Below are positions 1-5,983 of a stretch of DNA of 33,647 nt, one piece after another (within the stretch, counting starts at the first letter, position 1; the number at the start of each line of letters is the position of its first letter). The stretch is from Candidatus Metalachnospira gallinarum. GTDB lineage: Bacteria; Bacillota; Clostridia; Lachnospirales; Anaerotignaceae. Both the position numbers and the translations under genes were made by a program. Under the pieces are notes generated by a model. It saw nothing but the letters and a program-made list of their open reading frames with translations. It had not been told where the DNA came from and did no database searches. The DNA is taken from assembly GCA_904378045.1 (NCBI GenBank), contig CAJFHC010000017.1, positions 1-33,647 on the forward strand, written 5' to 3'.

Positions 1-538
1 TGTTCCTGCTATCATTGGTACATCACTTGTTCTTAAGAACAAAAAGGCTTGTACAAAAGCAGCTACAATCGGTATCTTAATGAACGCAATCGCTCTTGCG
101 CTCAGCTGCGTAATGCTCCTTGCTTGGTACGACACAGGCGCAGACAGCTACCTTGCTACAGGCAACACAGCTGTTCCTACACTTTACATCGCTCAGCAGC
201 TTGGACATCCTGCACTTCCTATCTGCTACGCAATCGCGCTTGCAATGTGCTTCATCTCAACAGCAGTTACATCCATCTACGGACTTATCCCTCGTTTCCA
301 GCAGAGTATCAAAGTATTCCGTGAGATGGACCAGAGAAAGAGCGCATTCATCATCGCTTTAGTTGTAAGTATCGTAGTTATGGCATTCTCATCAATCGGT
401 CTTACAAACGTTATCAAATATGGTTACAACTACTGTGGATATATTGGAATCGTCGTTATCGTTATTCCTTTCCTTACAGTTGGTTTCAAGAAGAACAGAC
501 AGTTCCTCAAAGAGCATCCCGAATACATCGGAGAGTAA
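1..538 (+). CDS. YkvI-family membrane transporter, copy A (C-terminal part)
   Basis: The window opens inside this gene. The frame runs from base 2 to a TAA at 536-538, about 178 residues. It is nearly identical to the C-terminal half of the two complete transporters downstream, including the shared stretches VPAIIGTSLVLKNKKAC and YDTGADSYLATGNTAVPT. It has several hydrophobic helices and ends KEHPEYIGE. By homology with copies B and C it belongs to the YkvI group of the APC (LeuT-fold) superfamily, whose substrates are poorly known. It keeps the Gly-Ile pair (AATIGILMN) that copy B has lost. An intrinsic terminator follows. The start and any leader lie outside the window, so it is partial because of the window edge and not shown to be broken. 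Confidence 0.9.
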   Translation, partial: VPAIIGTSLVLKNKKACTKAATIGILMNAIALALSCVMLLAWYDTGADSYLATGNTAVPTLYIAQQLGHPALPICYAIALAMCFISTAVTSIYGLIPRFQQSIKVFREMDQRKSAFIIALVVSIVVMAFSSIGLTNVIKYGYNYCGYIGIVVIVIPFLTVGFKKNRQFLKEHPEYIGE

Positions 539-567
539 GCCATATAAATTTAATTTACAATCTACAG

Positions 568-596
568 GGAGCCTTTTAAGGCTCCTTGTTTTTTTG
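568..596 (+). terminator. Intrinsic terminator of transporter copy A
   Basis: GGAGCC (568-573) pairs with GGCTCC (580-585), extendable by one T-A pair to leave a four-base loop. It is followed by TTG and a run of seven T. It sits 30 bases after the stop codon. Confidence 0.85.
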
Positions 597-1079
597 CATT
601 AAAGTGAGCCGCGGGGGACTTACCTGTTTTTTGCGTCAAAATCATGATGGCTTAGTGTGAAGGCTGATACGCGAAAACAGATAACGAGGATTTTGCGGCT
701 CAAATATTTACGATTGTTAAACCGTTGATATTCCATTTTTTAGCCTGTTATTAATCCTAATTTCAAATAAAATCCTTTTCACCGGATATACTTTATTAAT
801 ATTTGAATATTTAGATATCGAAAATTTTTTAATAAAATGCCTATTTTAAGCATTGGAAAATTTGTAAAAAAATAGAATAAACCGCTTGAGAATTACGACA
901 TAACATAGTAATATAACTAAACATTTAATTGCGAAATGTAAAATACAAAAAATGTAAATTGTGGATAGCTACTAATAAAAATGCCTGATGTTCCAAATTT
1001 GTAGTACAAATTTATAGAAATTTTAATTGGTATTTTTTAAAATCGTTTTGCGGAGACAATTTTCTGTAAACTTAGTGAA
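597..1079. other. AT-rich spacer between transporters A and B, no gene seen
   Basis: Apart from the inverted repeat at 606-701 this stretch is very AT-rich and carries no open frame with a ribosome binding site. A possible extra promoter is TTGAGA (886-891), 17 bases, TAATAT (909-914), which would add about 190 nt to the copy B leader. The part from about 880 to 940 is weakly similar to 2840-2920 upstream of copy C, so the spacer was probably part of the duplicated unit and then diverged. Confidence 0.5.
606..701. repeat. Long imperfect inverted repeat between transporter copies A and B
   Basis: GAGCCGC (606-612) is complementary to GCGGCTC (695-701). Inside it CTGTTTT plus GCGT (624-636) matches ACGC plus AAAACAG (669-680) with one mismatch region. 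The two nested arms could fold a hairpin of about 95 nt with a 32-nt top. It lies after the copy A terminator and far upstream of the copy B promoter, so it is not obviously in either transcript. I found no equivalent between copies B and C. It could be a small RNA, a remnant of a mobile element, or chance. Confidence 0.45.
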
Positions 1080-1108
1080 TTGAAAAAAGGTTAACAATAA
1101 TCTATAAT
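1080..1108 (+). promoter_or_regulatory. Sigma-A-type promoter of transporter copy B
   Basis: TTGAAA (1080-1085), a 17-base spacer and a perfect TATAAT (1103-1108). Transcription would begin near 1115. The same arrangement lies at the same distance from the start codon in copy C. Confidence 0.8.
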
Positions 1109-1114
1109 AATTTT

Positions 1115-1348
1115 AACGTAACATCTTAGAGATGTGTTGTCTAACTACACAATGATAAGATGGGACTCGGCGCGGGCTTTCCGTACCGATTGACAGCCGA
1201 AAAGCCGGTGGCCACCTCCCAAGTAAAGCTGTTTGCCAAAGGTCGACAACAAGTCGGGGAATTTTACATAACTGCAATTATCATTAGACAAATTATTGAC
1301 CGGAGGCTTACCTGAACATTTAAAATCTAATAGTGAGGTGTGAATTAA
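1115..1348 (+). promoter_or_regulatory. Structured leader RNA of transporter copy B, candidate riboswitch
   Basis: Predicted 5' UTR of about 234 nt. Helices visible by eye: P1, CATCTTA 1122-1128 with TAAGATG 1156-1162, plus an inner TGTGT 1133-1137 with ACACA 1147-1151; P2, TCGG and GCGG (1167-1175) with CCGT and CCGA (1181-1189), a C-A mismatch between; P3, ACAGC 1193-1197 with GCTGT 1228-1232; P3a inside it, GGT-GGCC-ACC 1207-1216; P4, GCC 1235-1237 with GGC 1305-1307 and GGTC 1241-1244 with GACC 1298-1301. CACCTC (1213-1218), the 3' arm of P3a, is exactly complementary to the ribosome binding site GAGGTG (1335-1340), which suggests a translational switch. All helices recur in the copy C leader with base-pair-preserving changes. 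I did not recognise the class, and the ligand is unknown. Confidence 0.65.
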
Positions 1349-2497
1349 ATGTCTGATGTAAGTAAAAAAGTATCATTAGGTACATGTTTCTCAATCGCAT
1401 CTGTATGGTTTGGCTCACATGCCGGCGGTGGATTCGCTTCCGGTAACCAGGCTACACAGTACTTCGTACAGTATGGCTGGTATGCTCCCATTATGGCTGC
1501 GTTAGCAATGATCCTCCTTGGATTCGTCCTCAGAGAAGTTATGATCATGGCCAATACTACGGGTTACTCATCATATAAAGAGGTATTCGCTCATCTGTTT
1601 GCTCCTTATACAAAACTTGAGATCCTCTTTGAGATTTATTTCTACGTAATCGTTATCTGTGCGGTTTCAGCTTGCTTCGCTGGTGCTGGTGAGCTTTTCG
1701 CAGACTACGGCGTACCTTACATGGTAGGTATCGTTATAGTAACAATTCTTACTATCCTCCTTGTTATGTTCGGAGCTAACCTTGTTGCTAAAGCATCAGG
1801 AGTTATGTCTGTTATCATCCTCATCTCCATTGGTATCATCTACATTTCCGGTATCATCGGAAGACCCGAGGGTATCGCTCAGGTTTACGCAGAAATGCCT
1901 TCAACGGCATCTCCCATAAGATTCATCGAGCGTATATTCAACTACGCTGGTTTCCAGTGTGTCGTTGTTCCTGCTATCATTGGTACATCACTTGTTCTTA
2001 AGAACAAAAAGGCTTGTACAAAAGCAGCTACAATCTTAATGAACGCAATCGCTCTTGCTCTCAGTACAGTAATGCTTCTTGCTTGGTATGACACAGGCGC
2101 AGACAGCTACCTTGCTACAGGCAACACAGCCGTTCCTACGCTTTACATCGCTCAGCAGCTTGGCGTTGCAGCGCTTCCTATCTGCTACGCAATCGCGCTT
2201 TGCATGTGCTTCATTTCAACAGCAGTTACATCCATCTACGGACTTATCCCTCGTTTCCAGCAGAGTATCAAAGTATTCCGTGAGATGGATCAGAAGAAGA
2301 GCTCTTTCATCATCGCTTTAGTAGTATCCCTTGTCGTTATGGCATTCTCAACGGTTGGTCTTACAAACGTTATCAAATATGGTTACAACTACTGCGGATA
2401 TCTTGGAATCATCGTTATCGTTATTCCTTTCCTTACGGTTGGTTTCAAGAAGAACAGAAAGTTCCTCAAAGAGCATCCCGAATACATCGGAGACTAA
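1349..2497 (+). CDS. YkvI-family membrane transporter, copy B
   Basis: Complete 382-residue protein, mostly hydrophobic, with roughly ten to eleven membrane segments. The N-terminal GSHAGGGFASGNQATQYF resembles the glycine-rich, unwound first helix of YkvI-type APC transporters, which probably use a cation gradient to move an amino or organic acid. ATG follows GAGGTG (1335-1340) at 8 bases. Compared with copies A and C it lacks the Gly-Ile pair before LMNAIAL near residue 230 (about base 2034), a six-base in-frame loss that fits slippage between two ATC repeats. The reading frame is otherwise intact. It sits in its own transcription unit with promoter, structured leader and double terminator. 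Its closeness to a 2-hydroxyacyl-CoA dehydratase operon suggests import of that pathway's substrate or export of its product, but no residue here identifies the substrate. Confidence 0.9.
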   Translation: MSDVSKKVSLGTCFSIASVWFGSHAGGGFASGNQATQYFVQYGWYAPIMAALAMILLGFVLREVMIMANTTGYSSYKEVFAHLFAPYTKLEILFEIYFYVIVICAVSACFAGAGELFADYGVPYMVGIVIVTILTILLVMFGANLVAKASGVMSVIILISIGIIYISGIIGRPEGIAQVYAEMPSTASPIRFIERIFNYAGFQCVVVPAIIGTSLVLKNKKACTKAATILMNAIALALSTVMLLAWYDTGADSYLATGNTAVPTLYIAQQLGVAALPICYAIALCMCFISTAVTSIYGLIPRFQQSIKVFREMDQKKSSFIIALVVSLVVMAFSTVGLTNVIKYGYNYCGYLGIIVIVIPFLTVGFKKNRKFLKEHPEYIGD

Positions 2498-2522
2498 TTT
2501 TCGAACTTATAAACAAATATTC

Positions 2523-2552
2523 AGGGGACCGTTTTACGGTCCTCTGTTTTTT
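2523..2552 (+). terminator. First intrinsic terminator of transporter copy B
   Basis: AGGGGACCG (2523-2531) pairs with CGGTCCTCT (2537-2545) with one G-U pair. The next bases are GTTTTTTG. The stem is nearly the same as the copy C terminator. Confidence 0.9.
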
Positions 2553-2580
2553 GCCCGTCTGTCTCTGACGGGCGTTTTTT
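2553..2580 (+). terminator. Second, back-to-back terminator of transporter copy B
   Basis: GCCCGTC (2553-2559) pairs perfectly with GACGGGC (2567-2573) and GTTTTTT follows. Two terminators in direct succession give a strong stop between transporter copies. Confidence 0.85.
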
Positions 2581-3058
2581 ATGTCATTAAGAAAATGGAT
2601 TGGTTAAAAAATAAAGATATGAATAAAAGGTATTATTTTTAATGGGATAAATAATGGCTGATGTCTGATAAGAAACGTAGTTTGTGGAAAGTGCTATTGA
2701 TGGATTTTACTGATTTTTCAGGGGATTTGTTTGTTTTGGATGGCGCTTCATCTGCTATATTCCGGTTTATTGGATAGTTTTTCAACAAAAATTAATGTCG
2801 AGAAATTTTTGTCAATCTGTCTTTTATGCATAGTGAAATTTGAGAAAAACAGATACAAAATCATTATTTAGGATTATGATATGACATAGCATTATAGTTA
2901 AATAATTACGTTAAATTGGATGGTTTTTGATTTAATTATTGTGCATATTTTCTGATATTATAAATGATTTTTAAAGCTATATTTTGATAATTATACAAAA
3001 TTAAAAATTACTTGTTTTTTTATTGAGATTTCCAAATGTTTTTTGTTCAATTAGCTGA
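2581..3058. other. AT-rich spacer between transporters B and C, no gene seen
   Basis: Very AT-rich sequence with no open frame preceded by a ribosome binding site. Parts near 2840-2920 weakly resemble 880-940 of the preceding spacer. I see no terminator, RNA gene or clear repeat. Confidence 0.5.
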
Positions 3059-3087
3059 TTGAAGAAACATTAACGATGATGTATAAT
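3059..3087 (+). promoter_or_regulatory. Sigma-A-type promoter of transporter copy C
   Basis: TTGAAG (3059-3064), a 17-base spacer and a perfect TATAAT (3082-3087). Transcription would begin near 3094, giving a leader almost the same length as that of copy B. Confidence 0.8.
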
Positions 3088-3093
3088 TTTAAA

Positions 3094-3324
3094 TACATTG
3101 ATACTTTGTCGTTTTGTAATATCATTTGACAAAAACAATGTGCGGGCGGTTATGCCGCTCAGAAGCAGACAGCCGAAACGCGGATGGCCATCTTCAAAGT
3201 AAAGCTGTTGCCGAAGATCAGATAAAAGTCGGGAATTTTACATATTTATCATTTTTTATATATGACTTTTTGATCATCGGCTTAATTGAACCTTTAAAAT
3301 CTAATAAAATGAGGTGTGAATTAA
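3094..3324 (+). promoter_or_regulatory. Structured leader RNA of transporter copy C, candidate riboswitch
   Basis: Second member of the leader family. P1: ACATTG 3095-3100 with CAATGT 3136-3141, inner TTTGTC 3105-3110 with GACAAA 3128-3133. P2: GGGCGG 3144-3149 with CCGCTC 3155-3160. P3: ACAGC 3169-3173 with GCTGT 3204-3208. P3a: GAT-GGCC-ATC 3183-3192. P4: GCCGA 3210-3214 with TCGGC 3277-3281, and GATCA 3216-3220 with TGATC 3271-3275. P1 has wholly different bases from copy B but the same shape. P3a and P4 each show a G-C to A-T exchange. CATCTT (3189-3194) can pair with the ribosome binding site GAGGTG (3311-3316) using two G-U pairs. Unpaired blocks AAGTAAAGCTGTT and AATTTTACAT are kept, as expected for a ligand-binding core. 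Confidence 0.65.
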
Positions 3325-4476
3325 ATGTCTGATGTAAGTAAGAAAGTATCATTAGGTACTTGTTTCTCAATCGCATCTGTATGGTTTGGCTCACATGCCG
3401 GCGGTGGATTCGCTTCCGGTAACCAGGCTACACAGTATTTCGTAGCTTATGGATGGTACGCTCCCATCATGGCTGCTTTAACAATGATCCTTCTCGGACT
3501 CGTTCTCAGAGAGGTTATGATCATGGCTAACACAACAGGTTTCTCTTCATATAAAGAGATCTACTATCACCTGTTCGCTCCCTACACAAAACTTGAGATA
3601 CTTTTCGAGATCTATTTCTACATTATCGTTATCTGCGCTGTTTCAGCCTGCCTTGCCGGAGCCGGAGAGCTTCTTCTTGAGTACGGCGTGCCTTATTCAG
3701 CAGGTATCGTAGCGATCAGTATCCTTACACTGCTCCTTGTTATGTTCGGAGCTAACCTTGTTGCTAAAGCATCAGGAGTTATGTCGGTAATCATCCTTGT
3801 TTCTATCTTCATTATCTACATTTCCGGTATTATCGGAAGACCTGAAGGAATCGCTCAGGTATTCACAGAGATGAAGTCAAACAACCTTCCCGGAGCTATC
3901 ATCAGAATATTCAACTACGCAGGATTCCAGAGCGTTGTTGTTCCCGCTATCATCGGTACATCACTTGTTCTTAAGAACAAAAAGGCTTGTACAAAAGCAG
4001 CAATCATTGGTATTCTTATGAATGCTATCGCTCTTGCAGTCAGCTGCGTAATGCTTCTTGGATGGTACGACACAGGCGCAGACAGCTACCTTGCTACAGG
4101 CAACACAGCTGTTCCTACGCTTTACATCGCTCAGCAGCTTGGACATCCCGCACTTCCTATCTGCTACGCAATCGCGCTTTGCATGTGCTTCATCTCAACG
4201 GCGGTTACATCCGTTTACGGACTTATCCCCCGTTTCCAGCAGAGCCTTAAAGTGTTCCAGAAGATGGATTCCAGAAAGAGCGCGTTCATCATCGCTCTTC
4301 TTGCTATCGTAGTATCAATGGCATTCTCAATGGTTGGACTTACAAACGTTATCAAGTATGGTTACAACTACTGCGGATACCTTGGAATAGTAGTAGTTAT
4401 TATTCCTTTCCTCACGGTTGGATACAAGAAAAACAGACAGTTCCTCAAAGAGCATCCCGAATACATCGGAGACTGA
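3325..4476 (+). CDS. YkvI-family membrane transporter, copy C
   Basis: Complete 383-residue membrane protein, close paralogue of copies A and B over its whole length. It has the same GSHAGGGFASGNQATQYF first helix and the same C-terminal tail KKNRQFLKEHPEYIGD. ATG lies 8 bases after GAGGTG (3311-3316). It keeps the Gly-Ile pair missing in copy B. Differences from B cluster in the middle of the protein (for example LEYGVPYSAGIVAISI against ADYGVPYMVGIVIVTI, and the loop around residues 190-200), so substrate range or affinity could differ slightly. It is the copy nearest the dehydratase operon but is separated from it by a terminator and about 690 bases. The family has no firmly established substrate that I can name. 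Confidence 0.9.
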   Translation: MSDVSKKVSLGTCFSIASVWFGSHAGGGFASGNQATQYFVAYGWYAPIMAALTMILLGLVLREVMIMANTTGFSSYKEIYYHLFAPYTKLEILFEIYFYIIVICAVSACLAGAGELLLEYGVPYSAGIVAISILTLLLVMFGANLVAKASGVMSVIILVSIFIIYISGIIGRPEGIAQVFTEMKSNNLPGAIIRIFNYAGFQSVVVPAIIGTSLVLKNKKACTKAAIIGILMNAIALAVSCVMLLGWYDTGADSYLATGNTAVPTLYIAQQLGHPALPICYAIALCMCFISTAVTSVYGLIPRFQQSLKVFQKMDSRKSAFIIALLAIVVSMAFSMVGLTNVIKYGYNYCGYLGIVVVIIPFLTVGYKKNRQFLKEHPEYIGD

Positions 4477-4509
4477 TTCTTCAGGAATTGAACGCATCTA
4501 TAAAACGAC

Positions 4510-4542
4510 AGGGGACTGTTTATACGGTCCTCTGTTTTTTTT
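4510..4542 (+). terminator. Intrinsic terminator of transporter copy C
   Basis: AGGGGACTG (4510-4518) pairs with CGGTCCTCT (4525-4533) using G-U pairs, then G and eight T. Confidence 0.9.
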
Positions 4543-4953
4543 ATGGCATATATACTTTTGGAACGGAATAATAAATGAGTAGGGGACAGGCATAAGAGGC
4601 GCATGATCAAAAAGTTTGACAGTAAAGAAACGAAATAGGATATGCTGCCGCGCGGTCGCTGTGAAATATAGACAGATGCGGATATGCCTATTTTACAATA
4701 TATACACGTCCGCAAGAGAGCTTTTCTGCCTTTGGAGCATAATGCCCAAGAATCTCCGTTAGAACATGAAAAACAGAGGGAAAAGAAGGTGATTTGAAAA
4801 ATTAATGACCGGGAAATGCCGTGTTTACAAGGTTTCAAAAAGAGCCTTGTGATTTTACACAAATTAGTCTATTGTAAACAATACCCAATACATTTACATC
4901 AAATATAGTCAAAATTTTATATCAAAATTTAGCGACATTTCATCTTTATTTGA
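4543..4953. other. Spacer between transporter array and dehydratase operon, no gene supported
   Basis: About 410 bases without a convincing gene. The part 4580-4860 is less AT-rich than its surroundings and could be a remnant of coding DNA, but the only + strand frames are short (about 38 codons at most) and lack a ribosome binding site. The minus-strand frame here overlaps transporter C and has no recognisable features. From 4860 the sequence turns AT-rich toward the promoter at 4954. Confidence 0.45.
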
Positions 4954-4982
4954 TTGACAATTAATAATCAAATGATTAAAAT
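4954..4982 (+). promoter_or_regulatory. Strong sigma-A-type promoter of the dehydratase operon
   Basis: Perfect TTGACA (4954-4959), a 17-base spacer and TAAAAT (4977-4982). Transcription near 4989 would leave a leader of about 177 nt before the activator gene. Confidence 0.8.
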
Positions 4983-5042
4983 AATTATAGAGTATATATT
5001 TTGTAGATTTATGTACTCTTATACAAAATCGCTTTGGCAACA

Positions 5043-5120
5043 TATAGACCGTATTTTGCGAGGAACTTACGGTTTATAAGGATACATTTACGCCGCAAGG
5101 CGTAGTGCCCTAACTGAGGC
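5043..5120 (+). promoter_or_regulatory. Structured leader of the dehydratase operon
   Basis: TATAGACCGTA (5043-5053) pairs with TACGGTTTATA (5068-5078) for 11 pairs, one of them G-U, around a 14-base loop. TACGCC (5089-5094) pairs with GGCGTA (5099-5104) closing a GCAA tetraloop. GCC (5107-5109) and GGC (5118-5120) may form a third short stem. There is no T run, so this is not a terminator. It does not match the transporter leaders by eye and I do not recognise it as a known class. It could affect mRNA stability or bind a regulator. Confidence 0.5.
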
Positions 5121-5165
5121 TAATTGATTGCTTGGCGGTTATTAATTGGAGGAGGTTTTTTTATT

Positions 5166-5954
5166 ATGTACACCATGGGTGTTGACGTAGGTTCTGCATC
5201 GTCAAAAGTAGTTATTCTTGAAGATGGTATCCGCGTTGTTGTAGAAAAGGTTGTTCAGCTCGGTACAGGTTCGTCCGGACCTCAGCGTGTTCTTGACGAA
5301 GCCCTTGAAGAAAGCGGACTCAGAATCGAGGATATGACCAAAATCGTAGCTACAGGCTACGGCAGATTCTCATTCGAGCAGGCCGACAGACAGGTCAGCG
5401 AGATCAGCTGCCACGCTAAAGGAATCTATCATCTGGTTCCCAGCGCAAGAACGATCATTGATATCGGCGGACAAGATGCTAAAGCTATTAAGCTTGACGA
5501 AAGAGGCGGAGTCAGCCAGTTCTTTATGAATGACAAATGTGCTGCCGGAACAGGCCGTTTCATCGAGGTTATGGCCAGAGTTCTTGAAGTATCTATCAAC
5601 GAAATGCAGGACTATGACGCTAAGGCTACGGAACCGGCTCCAATCAGCAGTACCTGTACAGTATTTGCCGAGTCTGAGGTTATTTCTCAGCTCTCACAGG
5701 GCACAGCAAAGGAAAACATTATTGCCGGAGTACATGCTTCAGTAGCCGTTAAGGCATGCGGTCTGGCTCACAGGGGAGGCGTTACTCCCGACGTTGTAAT
5801 GAGCGGCGGTGTTGCTCAGAACGCCGGAGTTGTCCGCGCTATAAGCAGGGAACTTAAGCAGGACGTAATTGTCGCTCCTCATCCACAGGTAGCAGGCGCT
5901 CTCGGAGCTGCGCTTTTCGCTTACGAGGACGCTTTAAAAGCTATGAAAAAATAA
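5166..5954 (+). CDS. lcdC: 2-hydroxyacyl-CoA dehydratase activator (ATP-dependent, [4Fe-4S])
   Basis: 262-residue ASKHA-fold ATPase that injects one electron into the dehydratase at the cost of ATP to start the radical dehydration. The phosphate-binding DVGSASSK is at residues 7-14 and IDIGGQDAK near 98-106. The two cysteines that bridge the homodimer through one [4Fe-4S] cluster are Cys125 (NDKCAAGTGRF) and Cys164 (SSTCTVFAE), 39 apart as in the glutaryl-family activator HgdC. The longest open frame starts at 5124, but ATG 5166 follows GGAGGAGG (5148-5155) at 10 bases and gives the canonical N-terminus MYTMGVDVG, so 5166 is chosen. First gene of a three-gene operon, 29 bases before the next gene. 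The symbol could equally be hadI; the naming follows the subunits' resemblance to lactoyl-CoA dehydratase. Confidence 0.93.
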   Translation: MYTMGVDVGSASSKVVILEDGIRVVVEKVVQLGTGSSGPQRVLDEALEESGLRIEDMTKIVATGYGRFSFEQADRQVSEISCHAKGIYHLVPSARTIIDIGGQDAKAIKLDERGGVSQFFMNDKCAAGTGRFIEVMARVLEVSINEMQDYDAKATEPAPISSTCTVFAESEVISQLSQGTAKENIIAGVHASVAVKACGLAHRGGVTPDVVMSGGVAQNAGVVRAISRELKQDVIVAPHPQVAGALGAALFAYEDALKAMKK

Positions 5955-5983
5955 AAAGATAACAAAGAAAGAGGGATTTTAAC

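Larger units (their letters stand above)
1..4542 (+). repeat. Tandem array of transporter units, period about 1.97 kb
   Basis: Stop codons of copies A, B and C lie at 538, 2497 and 4476, so the spacing is 1959 and 1979 bases. Start codons of B and C are 1976 apart. Each unit contains promoter, structured leader, gene and terminator. Coding parts are nearly identical over long stretches, leaders and terminators are recognisably related, and the AT-rich spacers have largely diverged. The array continues beyond the left edge for at least one unit. Confidence 0.85.

Noticed and set aside
3142..3160. Resemblance of the P2 hairpin of copy C to a T-box antiterminator (GGGTGGTACCGCG-like)
   Set aside because: No T-box stem I with specifier loop upstream, no terminator downstream, and the copy B counterpart does not share the sequence.
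3126..3332. Small + strand frame of 68 codons in the copy C leader
   Set aside because: It covers the structured leader and runs into the transporter start in another frame; no ribosome binding site, and the leader helices explain the sequence better.
4686..4800. Short + strand frame of about 38 codons starting MPILQYIH
   Set aside because: No ribosome binding site, no recognisable motif, no neighbour that would support it.
4368..4862. Minus-strand open frame of 164 codons overlapping the end of transporter C
   Set aside because: It overlaps a certain gene and a terminator, has no ribosome binding site, and its residues show no recognisable domain.
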